Positions 1 to 9,453 of a DNA stretch of 64,000 bases are shown here, piece by piece; within the stretch, counting starts at the first letter, position 1, and every line of letters starts with the position of its first letter. Position numbers and translations under genes: made by a program. The stretch is from Erigeron canadensis. Taxonomy: Eukaryota; Streptophyta; Magnoliopsida; Asterales; Asteraceae. The stretch covers positions 45,924,645 through 45,988,644 of the forward strand of contig NC_057763.1 of assembly GCF_010389155.1 (NCBI RefSeq), given 5' to 3'. The notes below the pieces were generated by a model. It searched no databases. It was not told the DNA's origin and saw only the letters and a list, made by a program, of their open reading frames with translations.

Positions 1-369
1 CTGACATGTTATCAAATACATTACTTTCTTGTTAGTTATTACTACAACACAATGAGTCAAGATAGCAAGAAATCTACAACGGCAATGTCGAATACATGTG
101 CGAAATGTGTTTGTCTCTTCAAGTAATTCCGATGACAAACACTTCCAGTACCAGAGACCTCCTTGATGAACTTCCAACTGTCAAAATGAGCCAAATAAAG
201 CTTTACGTTATTACATAGGCAACTTGGGCAACAGGTCAAGATAAATAATACATAGTATAGTGAGAAATGGTTCAGGTCAGGTTGTGCAAACATCTTTATC
301 ATGCAGTTGTACTGCCTTTCTATATGTATAACATCTTTATCACAATTGAAAAAAACTTGGAAAACCTTA

Positions 370-714
370 CAATGTTCATAGGTTGAAGGCTCATTTCTGC
401 AACACATTAGATGTTACAGAAATACGATAAGGCAACTCTCAAGCCACATACCAATAGAAACTTGGAAAACCTTACAGTGTTCAGAGTTAAAGGCTCATTT
501 CTGCATAAAGTTCATCCGTGTCTTTGTCTGCCTATTTCGAAGAAAAGATAACTTAGTGCCAAAAACAAGTTGAAAAAAGAAACAAGCAGTTTTTCATGCA
601 AATTTAGATGAAATACATGTAGTGTGGTGTTTAGAACTTGCACAATGGCTGAGAAGGAAGGTTCGGATAGTTCGGAACTTGCGTTGATGCAATTCTATTT
701 GTCGTGGCCGCTAC
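370..714 (-). pseudogene. Auxin response factor (ARF) gene fragment, broken
   Basis: Reading the minus strand, an exon opens right after a splice acceptor at 716-715 and encodes VAATTNRIASTQVPNYPNLP and the following SQPLC (714-640). This is the segment just before the DNA-binding region of ARF transcription factors, and the exon begins with V exactly where an ARF intron ends. After an apparent intron, a second acceptor at 533-532 starts ADKDTDELYAEMSL (531-490), the next ARF segment, which then hits a stop at 489-487. The end of that second exon is repeated at about 405-360 in slightly different form, so part of it was duplicated. The B3 domain, the middle region and the PB1 domain are absent. 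Introns retained in place mean the fragment was copied as DNA, not from mRNA. It cannot make a working ARF. Confidence 0.72.
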
Positions 715-1251
715 CTATAAACCACATATAAGCTTTAGTTAGTGATCAAATAATCATTTTAGTGTGTTGCTTGCTATACCTTAATTTTGATACTAAAGAG
801 CATTACAATATCCTGAAATGGAAAACTTTCTCAATTGAGTTTTATAGGTCCAATCATTTTAAGAAATCAACCTTTTACATCCAACAAGCCGTGACATCTC
901 TTACCCTAGTTAGCCTGCCCCTCAAGGGATCGATTATCACTTAGCCTAGCTAGTCTCAAGTAACTTAGTTGATTACTTATATACTTGTGTGTCCCAAATA
1001 TAGCAAAGATTTGCTGAAAGGAACTACCTACAAACTACTATATAATATTTTATCTTTCTACATAAGTATAAACATCAGATTCATGACAAACCAGATAGAT
1101 TTTTACTTGTAAGATGGAGTGCGTGCTAAATCTGATATCTAATTAACTAGTTTAGAATCAAACACATGAAACATAATTTGCGGAAGCATCCAAACACAAC
1201 CAACAAATCAATCTATTCACATATATAATCAACAATTAGTAAAGTAAAACG
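715..1251. other. Spacer between gene fragments
   Basis: AT-rich sequence on both strands with only short chance ORFs. I recognise nothing coding and no terminal repeats. It may be intron or flank carried along with the neighbouring fragments. Confidence 0.4.
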
Positions 1252-1599
1252 CTAACCGAGATTTCCAATGCTATTGATAGGTTCCAACAGCTGCAACTGA
1301 AGTTGTTGATGCTGTTGCTGTTGTTGCTGCTGTTCCTGTTCAGAATGCTCTAACTGCTGATTCTGCTGCTCATTCGTACCATCGCTCAACAACCCAACCG
1401 CAGGCCCCCCACCAGCCGGAGAACCCTTCTCTTCAACAAATCGCCACATATACCAAGCCCCAACCGACTTATACAGTCTCCATTTCTCATAAAGCTGTTC
1501 CATTTGCGACAGCTTAGGCAAATCATCCAACATATACAACAGCTGGACACCTTTCCTAACACCCAAATCAATAACAGGCAAAACATCGAGTCTATGCAA
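1252..1599 (-). pseudogene. DNA-3-methyladenine glycosylase (HhH-GPD, AlkA-like) C-terminal fragment
   Basis: The minus strand encodes [20 protein letters not shown], then [30 protein letters not shown], a glutamine-rich tail and [12 protein letters not shown]. This is the C-terminal part of plant HhH-GPD DNA glycosylases that remove alkylated bases in base-excision repair. The D of DLGVRKG corresponds to the catalytic aspartate of the family, and the polyQ tail plus LLEPIN ending is typical of the plant copies. Reading upstream, a TGA stop lies one codon before the fragment (AGA AAT TGA TTG CAT), and the helix-hairpin-helix exon and N-terminal domain are missing. The P of the usual HRPD is L. 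The last codons run into a stop where the family normally has a few more residues. I read it as a truncated fragment, part of the collage at 1-4.1 kb. Confidence 0.75.
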
Positions 1600-1829
1600 T
1601 CAATTTCTCTAAACTATTAACATAATACCCATGTCTAAGTTGAAATAAATCATAACGTTTATATTAACCCTTAACACAGGCTCATCATTGTACCACAAAA
1701 AAACAACAATTTCTATGCTAATTATGAACCCAAACATTATCAACCAGGTCAACTTAAACTTCATGATACCACAAACACCTAAAATGTGCTCTACTATAAT
1801 TGGTACTGCAACTTCATTCCATAAACCAA

Positions 1830-1985
1830 TCAATACAAAATGTTCTTCATAGAGTTCAAACTGTATTTGTAATACTCAGCTTCTGGTATATGCTGAAACA
1901 TTGCTTGCTTGGTTCGAAGACGAATGGACTTGGTACTTACTTCCCCGTCAATATCAATTTGCCTACTGAAACATTGCTATGAGTA
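1830..1985 (-). other. Unrecognised open stretch, possible gene fragment
   Basis: On the minus strand about 50 codons are open, containing QIDIDGEVSTKSIRLRTKQA and, after MFQ, HIPEAEYYKYSLNSMKNILY before a TGA at 1832-1830. Composition looks more like real protein than the AT-rich noise around it. I do not recognise the family. Same strand as the neighbouring fragments, so it could be a further captured exon. Confidence 0.25.
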
Positions 1986-2698
1986 ATGAATGACATCGTC
2001 ATGACACTTAGCAGCTTGAGACTTGATCCATTTACTTTATGCAGCAAGCAATACAATAAGTAACTGCATTATTCAAATCCATTAAAAAAGGACCATTTTG
2101 TGCAATTAATCCAACGTATGTGTCGAAGGTGCATTAGCAAAGTCTAATATGTGTCGGGAATTCCAAACATAACTACCCTCCATGGTACCTTAAATATTAA
2201 CAAGATTATTATATAAATTTGATAGAAGGTTACAAAAAATCATATTTGATAATATTTGTCTCCCTTTTAATTTGAGAAACATCAGGAGCATATGAGAAGG
2301 AACTAACGAACCGCTCTTTTTATTTGCAGTCCTTATTGATTTTGCTCGTTTTCGTTTATTTTCTACACACGTATATTGTAGTTTTTAGAACCTTCCTCTA
2401 TTCATCAGTCAAAAAGCGTCGCTTGACCCATACCCAGCCCATACGACCCACCCAAATTGCAACCTAAAGATTTAAGTTCACAACCTAAAGGCCACTTGGT
2501 AAATTAGGAACAATTAAATACAATAAAGAAGTCACTACCTAATTTTGTTAAATGCAACTGGCATTAATCATATGTGTAGATAATAATACATAATGCAGCT
2601 GTTATGATAAACTCTTTATGGACCCAACTGTGTATTAGTTAACAGTGTATTGGTGGTACACGTACACATTTGATGAACTTTTTTTTGCATAAACAGTT
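1986..2698. other. Spacer between gene fragments
   Basis: AT-rich, no recognisable coding sequence or terminal repeats on either strand. Confidence 0.4.
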
Positions 2699-2843
2699 TT
2701 GTAGCCACCACCAATGACCACCGCATTTCCACCAATACGAGTTTGCATACATCCACAAGCCTAGTTGAATCAGCCACGTCACGTAGATAACATACATTTT
2801 CAGCATCTGATCCAGTTACACCAAACTCTTCAAGCCTCAAAGC
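2699..2843 (-). pseudogene. Monodehydroascorbate reductase (MDHAR) exon fragment, frameshifted
   Basis: After a splice acceptor at 2845-2844 the minus strand encodes ALRLEEFGVTGSDAENVCYL followed by RDVADSTRLVDV. This is a characteristic MDHAR block; the enzyme regenerates ascorbate from its radical using NAD(P)H and FAD. About 110 bases in, the frame shifts, and the next frame carries GGNAVVIGGGY, the start of the NAD(P)-binding Rossmann glycine loop. Similarity stops at that loop around 2701. The FAD domain start, the rest of the NAD domain and the C-terminus are missing. The intact acceptor shows DNA-level copying. A non-functional fragment, same strand as its neighbours. Confidence 0.75.
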
Positions 2844-3323
2844 CTATAAGAAATCCAGACATATCACTGAGAAAATAAACCAACAAATACCTTTGCTATA
2901 AAACGGAAAACGTTTGTAAACGTGTGATAAGCTAACTGAAAGATGGTTAACAAGGAACAGGTCAAGCGAAATGATACCTATTATCTATTTAAAAGACAAC
3001 AACAAATGTCTCTAGGCGAGTAGGCGATGCAACCAAATCCAGCTTGTTACTGAACCCACCGACCTGCCTATTTTGCCACCTTTGTGGACATCGGGAACTT
3101 ATGAGATATGTGGGTTTTAGGCACTATTATCTCTCTACCATGCGATAAATATGTTCTTAGAAAATTTTATCCAGTTAATTCTGAAGCTCTTTTAAGACCG
3201 CTTTTGCCAAATCACAAACAAAATGCTAAATTTATTCAGCTTGTTTCCACTTTCTATATAATCTTTCTACAAATTTACTTAGAAATTTGCCTTACATTTT
3301 TTTATCGAAATTATTATACTTAC

Positions 3324-3420
3324 CATGGTTATTTGTGTACAGAAATACATGCCCAGATTGGCTTGTCTTTTCTCTCACGTTCTCGTTGATGTCAGCAGTA
3401 TTATGAGTCATCTCATTTTC
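3324..3420 (-). other. Possible unrecognised exon with canonical splice donor
   Basis: The minus strand is open from about 3420 and encodes ENEMTHNTADINENVREKTS, then QSGHVFLYTNNHG, ending at CCATG|GTAAGTAT, a textbook plant 5' splice site at 3324/3323. The upstream border is not clear. I do not recognise the protein. It may be another captured exon. Confidence 0.25.
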
Positions 3421-3774
3421 TTTAACACCTCATTACAAATCAACCAACATATGTGCAAAAAAATGAGCAAAGTACAATTATTTGACATGTTCATTTCTCT
3501 TGCAGCTTCCAAAACCGATAACCCCTAAATTCCACTAATTTAGTACTATTTCCAATCGTCAAAGAAATGATCAATTAGCATTAATAATTGCAACTAAATC
3601 CATCACTGATCAACCTCAAATCAATATAGTTATTACAATAACAACACTAAACAGGTTTTGTTCCTAACTATATATACAAACTTCATTTCACATAACTAAT
3701 GATAGCTCATACAAACTCATTTCAACTGGTAACGCACGTCTGATTAAACAAAAAAGATCAAAAGGAAGCAATAC

Positions 3775-4076
3775 CGGCAAACTTGAAGGCTAAATCCAAT
3801 ACGCAAACAAAAACCGATTCCGATATCTCCATGATATTCTGTTTAGTTGTATCCAAGCACGCACGCACGCACACACACACACACAACTAGTAATCATTTA
3901 CTTCATTCAAAGATAAACAAAATGGATTCAACTAAATATAAATAAAATAATATACTGTATATATATATACCTTCAGATTGAGCAATAGAGATAGTGGAAA
4001 GGCGAAAACGATCATGGAGATGATTAGTGGTTTCTTCATCTTCTTCTGTCGTCTTAGCTTCCAATGTGACCGCCGT
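3775..4076 (-). pseudogene. CENP-S/MHF1-like histone-fold gene, first two exons, degenerate
   Basis: Exon 1 (4076-3971) encodes AVTLEAKTTEEDEETTNHLH then DRFRLSTISIAQSE. Exon 2 (3846-3775) encodes AKQNIMEISESVFVCVLDLA then FKFA. Together this is the N-terminal half of the CENP-S/MHF1 histone fold, a small protein of the FANCM-MHF and kinetochore CENP-T-W-S-X complexes. Odd points: the position expected for the start codon reads ACG (4076-4074), and the first in-frame codons upstream contain TGA. The 3' splice site before exon 2 reads AA instead of AG, although both donors (3970/3969 and 3774/3773) are intact GT. The exon for the second half of the fold was not found downstream. A TC/GC-rich leader precedes it at 4080-4300. 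Either a decayed gene at its own locus, divergent from the PPR gene, or the promoter-proximal end of a captured set of fragments. Confidence 0.7.
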
Positions 4077-4814
4077 CTTCGATAGGATTCATTCAATTCG
4101 ATTCAATTTCTGTTGATATTTTAGGGTTCTAAGAAATTTGATAGCAAACCCTAGGTTTTGATTTGATTGAGTTCGCGTGAAAATAAACGGCGGCCGGAGA
4201 TAAGAATCGATTAAACATTATTAATCGCGAATTCGGCCGGATAATAGGCGGTGGCCGGAGAAAAAAGGGCGGCACGGCGGAGAAAGAGGAAGAGCGAGAG
4301 AGAAATTAGGGTGAAAGTGGGTGAGATATGAGAAAGATGTGAAACACTTTGTGTTTCGGGGGTTTTGTTCAAGTGATAAAATGACGGATATACCCATCCG
4401 TGTTTAAAATTGTATGTAGGGATCAACTTTCAATCTGGACCATAGATCATGATGGATGAATGGCTAGGATTAGTTTTTTAGTTTTCACAAAAAAAAAGAG
4501 TTTGCAAATGAATGTTTAACCATTGGTAGATATATATATTTAACTTTGATTTTATATATCGTTTGATAAATCTCAAACACTATAAACGATTTTCTAATGT
4601 ATTTCACAAAAAAATATAATATCTTGACTTAATTATACAAATTGATTCGTCGGGCTTTACTCCCATTCCAAAGTTTTCAAATTAGCTTCAGAGATTGAGC
4701 AAGCCCCCAAGGTTTTAAGTTTCTAACATCGAGACTTTTTTTTAAATAAAAAGGAAGAACGAAAACAATTGTTTCCCTTGAATTAAATCATATCGACCCG
4801 ACCCAATAACCCAT
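4077..4814. promoter_or_regulatory. Divergent intergenic region between CENP-S remnant and PPR gene
   Basis: The part next to the CENP-S remnant (4100-4330) is GC-richer, with repeated CGGCGG/GCCGG and GAGA runs, like a housekeeping 5' leader on the minus strand. The part from 4430 to 4814 is AT-rich and precedes the PPR start. A TTTAAATAAAAAGG stretch at 4740-4752 is the best TATA-like candidate for the PPR gene. No terminal repeats seen. Confidence 0.35.
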
Positions 4815-7625
4815 ATGTCTCTCAGGCGGTTATTTTCCCTCCACAATTCACTCCAACCACATTTTGAAAAACGTCACAATTTTCCAATCATCTTCTCTAA
4901 ATCCATCCAAGCTCTTGCTATAATCACCGAAAACCCACAAGCTATCTCTAATTTAAACTTAACCCACGACGTCGAATGGACCCCGGGCTCAATTTCGTAC
5001 TCAAAACTACTATCCCAATGCTGCCAATCAAAGTCTCTCAGTGCAGGACTACAGATCCATTCTCATTTGATCAAACTAGCATTGGAAAATGACCCGAAAC
5101 ATCGGAACCATTTGATTAACTTGTATTCTAAATGCGGGGTTTTTGGGTCTGCACGCAAGTTGCTTGATGAAAGTCCTGAACCGGATATGGTTGGTTGGTC
5201 TGCTTTGATATCTGGGTATGCACAAAATGGGTTTGGTGATGAGGCGATTTTGGGGTTTGTTGAAATGCACAGGCAGGGTATTAGGTGTAATGAGTTTACG
5301 TTTCCTAGCGTGCTTAAGGCTTGCTCGATGAAAAAGGATATTGTTGGTGGGAAGCAGATACATAAGATTGTGGTTATGACTGGTTTTGAATCAGATGTTT
5401 TTGTGGCGAATACTTTGGTGGTTGTGTATGCAAAATGTGGTGAGTTTGTTGATTCGAGGAGGCTTTTTGATGAGATTCCTGAGCGGAATATAGTTTCGTG
5501 GAATGCTTTGTTTTCTTGTTACACGCAAGGTGATTTGTTTGAAGAAGCGATTGGGTTGTTTCAAGATATGGTTGGTAGTGGGATGAGGCCAGATGAGTTT
5601 AGTTTGTCGACTATTATTAATGCTTGTACAGGTTTACATGATATAAACCAAGGGAGGAAGATTCATGGGTATTTGATGAAACTTGGGTATGGTTCTGATC
5701 CATTCTCGTGTAATGCACTTGTTGATATGTACTCAAAAGGTGGAGAGTTTGAAGATGCTAAAGTAGTGTTTGAGCATATCCCAAAACCTGATATTGTTTC
5801 TTGGAATGCTGTGATTTCTGGTTGTGTTCTTCATGAATACAACGATATGGCTTTGGACTTGATGCTAAAGATGAGACGGTCAGGGATAACACCAAATATG
5901 TTTACATTTTCTAGTGTTCTTAAAGCTTGCTCTGGATTAGTTCGCCAAGATTTAGGCCAACAGTTTCATTCCGTTTTGATAAAGTCTGACATAGAATTGG
6001 ATGCATATCTTTGTTGTGGACTTATAGACATATATTCCAAATGTGGTGAAATGGATGATGCTACAAAGGTATATAATCTGATGCCAGAAAAAGAGTTGAT
6101 TGCACTAAATGCTCTGTTATGTGGACACACACAGAACAATAATGACATTGAAGCTCTATCAATTTTCACAGAGAAATATAGGGATGGAATTGGATTTAAT
6201 GAGACCACTTTACTTGCAATACTCAATGCTGCAGCCAGTTTGCAAGATATTAATGTTAGTGAACAGATTCATGGGCTTTCTTTAAAAACAGGATACCAGT
6301 CTGACCCTTTTGTCATAAACAGTCTCGTGGATTCATATGCAAAATGTGGTTATGTTGAGAAAGCAACAGCGGTTTTTGATGAATCACCTGTTGGGGATTT
6401 AGCAACTTTTACATCTTTGATATCCGCTTATGCTCAATCAGGTCATGGTGAAGAAGCTATAAAACTTTACTTAAAAATGCAAAATTTGGAGCTTAAACCA
6501 GATTCATTCATCTGTAGTTCTCTTCTAAATACTTCAGCCAGTCTATCTGCTTACGAACAAGGTAAGCAAATCCACGTTCATACCTTAAAGTTTGGACTTT
6601 TGTCCGACACTTTTACTGCCAATTCTCTTGTCAACATGTATGCAAGGTGCGGAAGTATAGATGATGCAAGTCGTGCATTCGCTGAGCTTCCAGAAAAGAG
6701 TATAGTGTCGTGGTCAGCAATGATTGGAGGACTTGCTCAACATGGGCATGGGAAAGAAGCCCTTTCTTTGTTTGATGATATGCTAAAAGACGGTGTCACT
6801 CCTAACAATGTCACTCTAGTTAGTGTCCTATGTGCATGTAACCATGCCGGGCTGGTGACTCAAGCAAAAAGATACTTTGAATTAATGGAGGGTGTATATG
6901 GAATTAAACGGACACAAGAGCATTATGCTTGCATGGTTGATATTCTTGGCCGTGCTGGGAAATTAGACGAGGCAATGGATCTTGTAAATAAGATGCCATT
7001 TGAGGCTAATGCTTCTGTTTGGGGGGCACTTCTTGGTGCTGCCAAAACACATAAAAATGTTGACCTTGGTCAAAGAGCTTTCCATGAGTTGATGCTTATT
7101 CAACCAGAGAAATCAGGAACTCATGTTCTTCTTGCAAATATATATGCCTCTGTTGGTTTGTGGGAAAACGTTATAGACATAAGGAGGTTTATGAAACATG
7201 GTAAGGTAAAGAAGGAGCCTGGTATGAGTTGGCTTGAAATTAAAGATAAGGTATACACGTTCATAGTAGAAGATAGAAGTCATTCGATGACCAAGGAAAT
7301 ATATACAAAACTGAACGAATTATTGGAGTTAGTTGGTGAAGAAGGGTATGTTCCTGATTTAGACAATGATTTCCACAACGTTGAAAGAAGTGAAAAGGAG
7401 CGTCTTTTGTCCTTTCATAGTGAGAAACTTGCAGTTGCTTTTGGGCTTATATCCACGCCTCCAAAAGCTCCTATAAGGGTGAAAAAAAATCTTCGAATCT
7501 GCAAAGACTGCCATAAATTTTTCAAATATGTTAGTAAAGTTGTCAAAAGAGAGATAATTATCAGAGACATCATGAGATTCCATCATTTCAGAGATGGATC
7601 TTGTTCTTGTGGGGATTATTGGTAA
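4815..7625 (+). CDS. Pentatricopeptide repeat protein, PLS class with E and DYW domains
   Basis: An uninterrupted 936-residue ORF, intronless as usual for plant PPR genes. The arginine-rich N-terminus (MSLRRLF...) suggests mitochondrial or plastid import. Roughly residues 55-735 are tandem P, L and S repeats, seen as recurring units such as [16 protein letters not shown] and [13 protein letters not shown]1/E2 motifs follow ([20 protein letters not shown]). The DYW domain closes the protein: HSE at 868-870 (E870 the expected catalytic glutamate), CxxC at C896/C899, HHF around 923, CSC at 930-932 and terminal DYW 934-936. These are the zinc ligands and active site of the cytidine deaminase that carries out C-to-U editing of organelle transcripts. 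All key residues are present, so it should be functional. The ATG at 4815 leaves a full targeting region. Which sites it edits cannot be told by eye. At2g27610/At5g04780-like proteins are plausible relatives. Confidence 0.95.
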   Translation: MSLRRLFSLHNSLQPHFEKRHNFPIIFSKSIQALAIITENPQAISNLNLTHDVEWTPGSISYSKLLSQCCQSKSLSAGLQIHSHLIKLALENDPKHRNHLINLYSKCGVFGSARKLLDESPEPDMVGWSALISGYAQNGFGDEAILGFVEMHRQGIRCNEFTFPSVLKACSMKKDIVGGKQIHKIVVMTGFESDVFVANTLVVVYAKCGEFVDSRRLFDEIPERNIVSWNALFSCYTQGDLFEEAIGLFQDMVGSGMRPDEFSLSTIINACTGLHDINQGRKIHGYLMKLGYGSDPFSCNALVDMYSKGGEFEDAKVVFEHIPKPDIVSWNAVISGCVLHEYNDMALDLMLKMRRSGITPNMFTFSSVLKACSGLVRQDLGQQFHSVLIKSDIELDAYLCCGLIDIYSKCGEMDDATKVYNLMPEKELIALNALLCGHTQNNNDIEALSIFTEKYRDGIGFNETTLLAILNAAASLQDINVSEQIHGLSLKTGYQSDPFVINSLVDSYAKCGYVEKATAVFDESPVGDLATFTSLISAYAQSGHGEEAIKLYLKMQNLELKPDSFICSSLLNTSASLSAYEQGKQIHVHTLKFGLLSDTFTANSLVNMYARCGSIDDASRAFAELPEKSIVSWSAMIGGLAQHGHGKEALSLFDDMLKDGVTPNNVTLVSVLCACNHAGLVTQAKRYFELMEGVYGIKRTQEHYACMVDILGRAGKLDEAMDLVNKMPFEANASVWGALLGAAKTHKNVDLGQRAFHELMLIQPEKSGTHVLLANIYASVGLWENVIDIRRFMKHGKVKKEPGMSWLEIKDKVYTFIVEDRSHSMTKEIYTKLNELLELVGEEGYVPDLDNDFHNVERSEKERLLSFHSEKLAVAFGLISTPPKAPIRVKKNLRICKDCHKFFKYVSKVVKREIIIRDIMRFHHFRDGSCSCGDYW

Positions 7626-9453
7626 ATTTTTCACAAACCTTACCTATTTCTTAAGAGAATCTGGCCCCCTCCGCTAATGGTTAATTACGGATCAGGAAAA
7701 AACACATCCCCTGGATATGGTTGTGCAGGGGTTTGCTTATTTTATTTTCTATTCTTATATATCAGGTGATCATTCCAAGTAGAGGGGAGTTGACGATGTG
7801 ACATCCTGGGATGGTTGTTTGAGGGTGACCTCTTTTTATCTACTTATGGTACACAATGATGATGCAAATCTCTATTTGATGAGAAGTGCAAGTTTTCCAT
7901 GGTAGTTGAAAGTTGCCATATGGGCAGCTCAGGTAACAAATCAAAATGTATTTGGATAGTCAGATCTAACTTGTAAATTATGTATTGGCTAGATTGGCCC
8001 CTAACACTTTTGTCTGCATTTTTTTGAAGGTATTTAATAAATCATTATTGTGTCAAACATAATTTAGTAAATTATCTTATATTCATCTTTTGAACTGTTT
8101 GACCAATTTTATACGTTTCTCTTTGAGTTAAAATTTTACTTTTACCTGTGTGGTCCATTACAGATAAAAACATACCGAAAAGCATCCCGTCTACGAACAA
8201 TTTATGCGTCTGTAGGTTCAGATCTTCTAATTTCTAATGCCTATTACTCTATTAGTAACTGTCACACTACATTGTATGATTCTGTGCTTTTACTTACAGC
8301 TATTTTTTGCTTTTATTGTTGCAGTGGTGAAGTAAGGCAAGTTTTTTTTTAGTTGATATTTCTAAATGGCATGTGAGCTTAAAATTGAACAAATTGTTCT
8401 TCAGTTTGAGTAGCATCATCTTCACCATTGCTTGGTTCTTTTTATACCTTTTCCTGGCCTTATTCGTACATGTGTTTTGTTGCAGTCATGGGTTCGATAT
8501 TTTCTTTTTTCTTTTATGGAAGGTTCTATAAAGTGTACATGATGAACATGCTGTTCTTGTTTTCTCAAAACTGGCTCTTCTGGGTTTAGATACCATTAGT
8601 AACGAATAGGCTGTCCTTGTTCTCTCATTAAAGGCCATAAGTATTAAATCATGACCTGTTTTTCTTCTGGTAATATGTTTACACTTACTGTGAGTTTTAA
8701 CTTTTAACTAATGTACTATTCTTTCCCTGCACTTTGATTTTTATCATCGTGAGATCTTCTGTTGTAACTTTGTTTTTGTTTGTTTTTTGTTTCCTGCTTT
8801 TCTTGTTAAGTTTAGGGGTTTTTGAAGTTCTTTTAGGAAGATGGGCAAGGGAGGATTGAGTGCTTTTCAACAGTTTTCACTTTGCTGCACTCTCCGGGTG
8901 AGCCGCTGACTAGTTTCCTTCAAATCTTTTTGGTTGTCATATCAACTAAACAAGTCACCCGTTGTTACTATGGTAGTTGGAGTAAAGTTGGGTTGTAGTA
9001 AAGATTTGCTCATAGATATGGCTCTTTTTTGAAATACTTTACAGCCTTGGGGGTTTTCTTATGGAAACTAAAACCAGAACATCTCAGTTTCAATCCAAGT
9101 TTTTCAAAAAAAGATATATAGAGCTCTACATTTGTATGTTTTGTAAGTTTTGGATGGCAGATCTTGGAAAGACCTGGCAAAACGTAGTTAATTTCCTATG
9201 AATCGTAATATGTTATAAAATGAATTAGGAATTCATTTTTTTTTAAATGTCGTATTATATGTATCAAAATACACTTTGGGTTTCTTTTAAAGAGTTCAGA
9301 CTTGCAGCGTTTTTGCAGGAAAAACATGTACCTTATGAATTGATGCTCTGTGATCATAGGTGAGATATAAGATGTACAATTGGTTATGCAGCATGTACAA
9401 AGGATGATTGATAATACAAAATGACCTAATCCTTGAACTGCTATACAACTTTT
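7626..9453. other. Convergent intergenic region, PPR 3' flank and NSL1 3' flank
   Basis: About 1.8 kb of AT-rich, T-rich sequence between two genes that converge. The proximal parts should hold their 3' UTRs. A 22-codon ORF beginning MGKGGLSAFQ at 8840 is too short to support. No RNA gene, repeat array or element end seen. Confidence 0.4.

Noticed and set aside
57..407. 116-codon minus-strand ORF
   Set aside because: Its first codons overlap the duplicated ARF exon in the wrong frame and the rest matches nothing I know; composition is that of noise.
1300..1345. GTT/CTG-type microsatellite
   Set aside because: It is simply the polyglutamine tail coding of the glycosylase fragment.
2616..2840. 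74-codon minus-strand ORF read as one novel protein
   Set aside because: Its first part is MDHAR and the remainder is the wrong frame after a shift. It is a broken exon, not a new gene.
3971..4040. Minus-strand MKKPLIISMIVFAFPLSLLL, looking like a signal peptide
   Set aside because: It is the out-of-frame shadow of CENP-S exon 1, which has clear family residues in the other frame.
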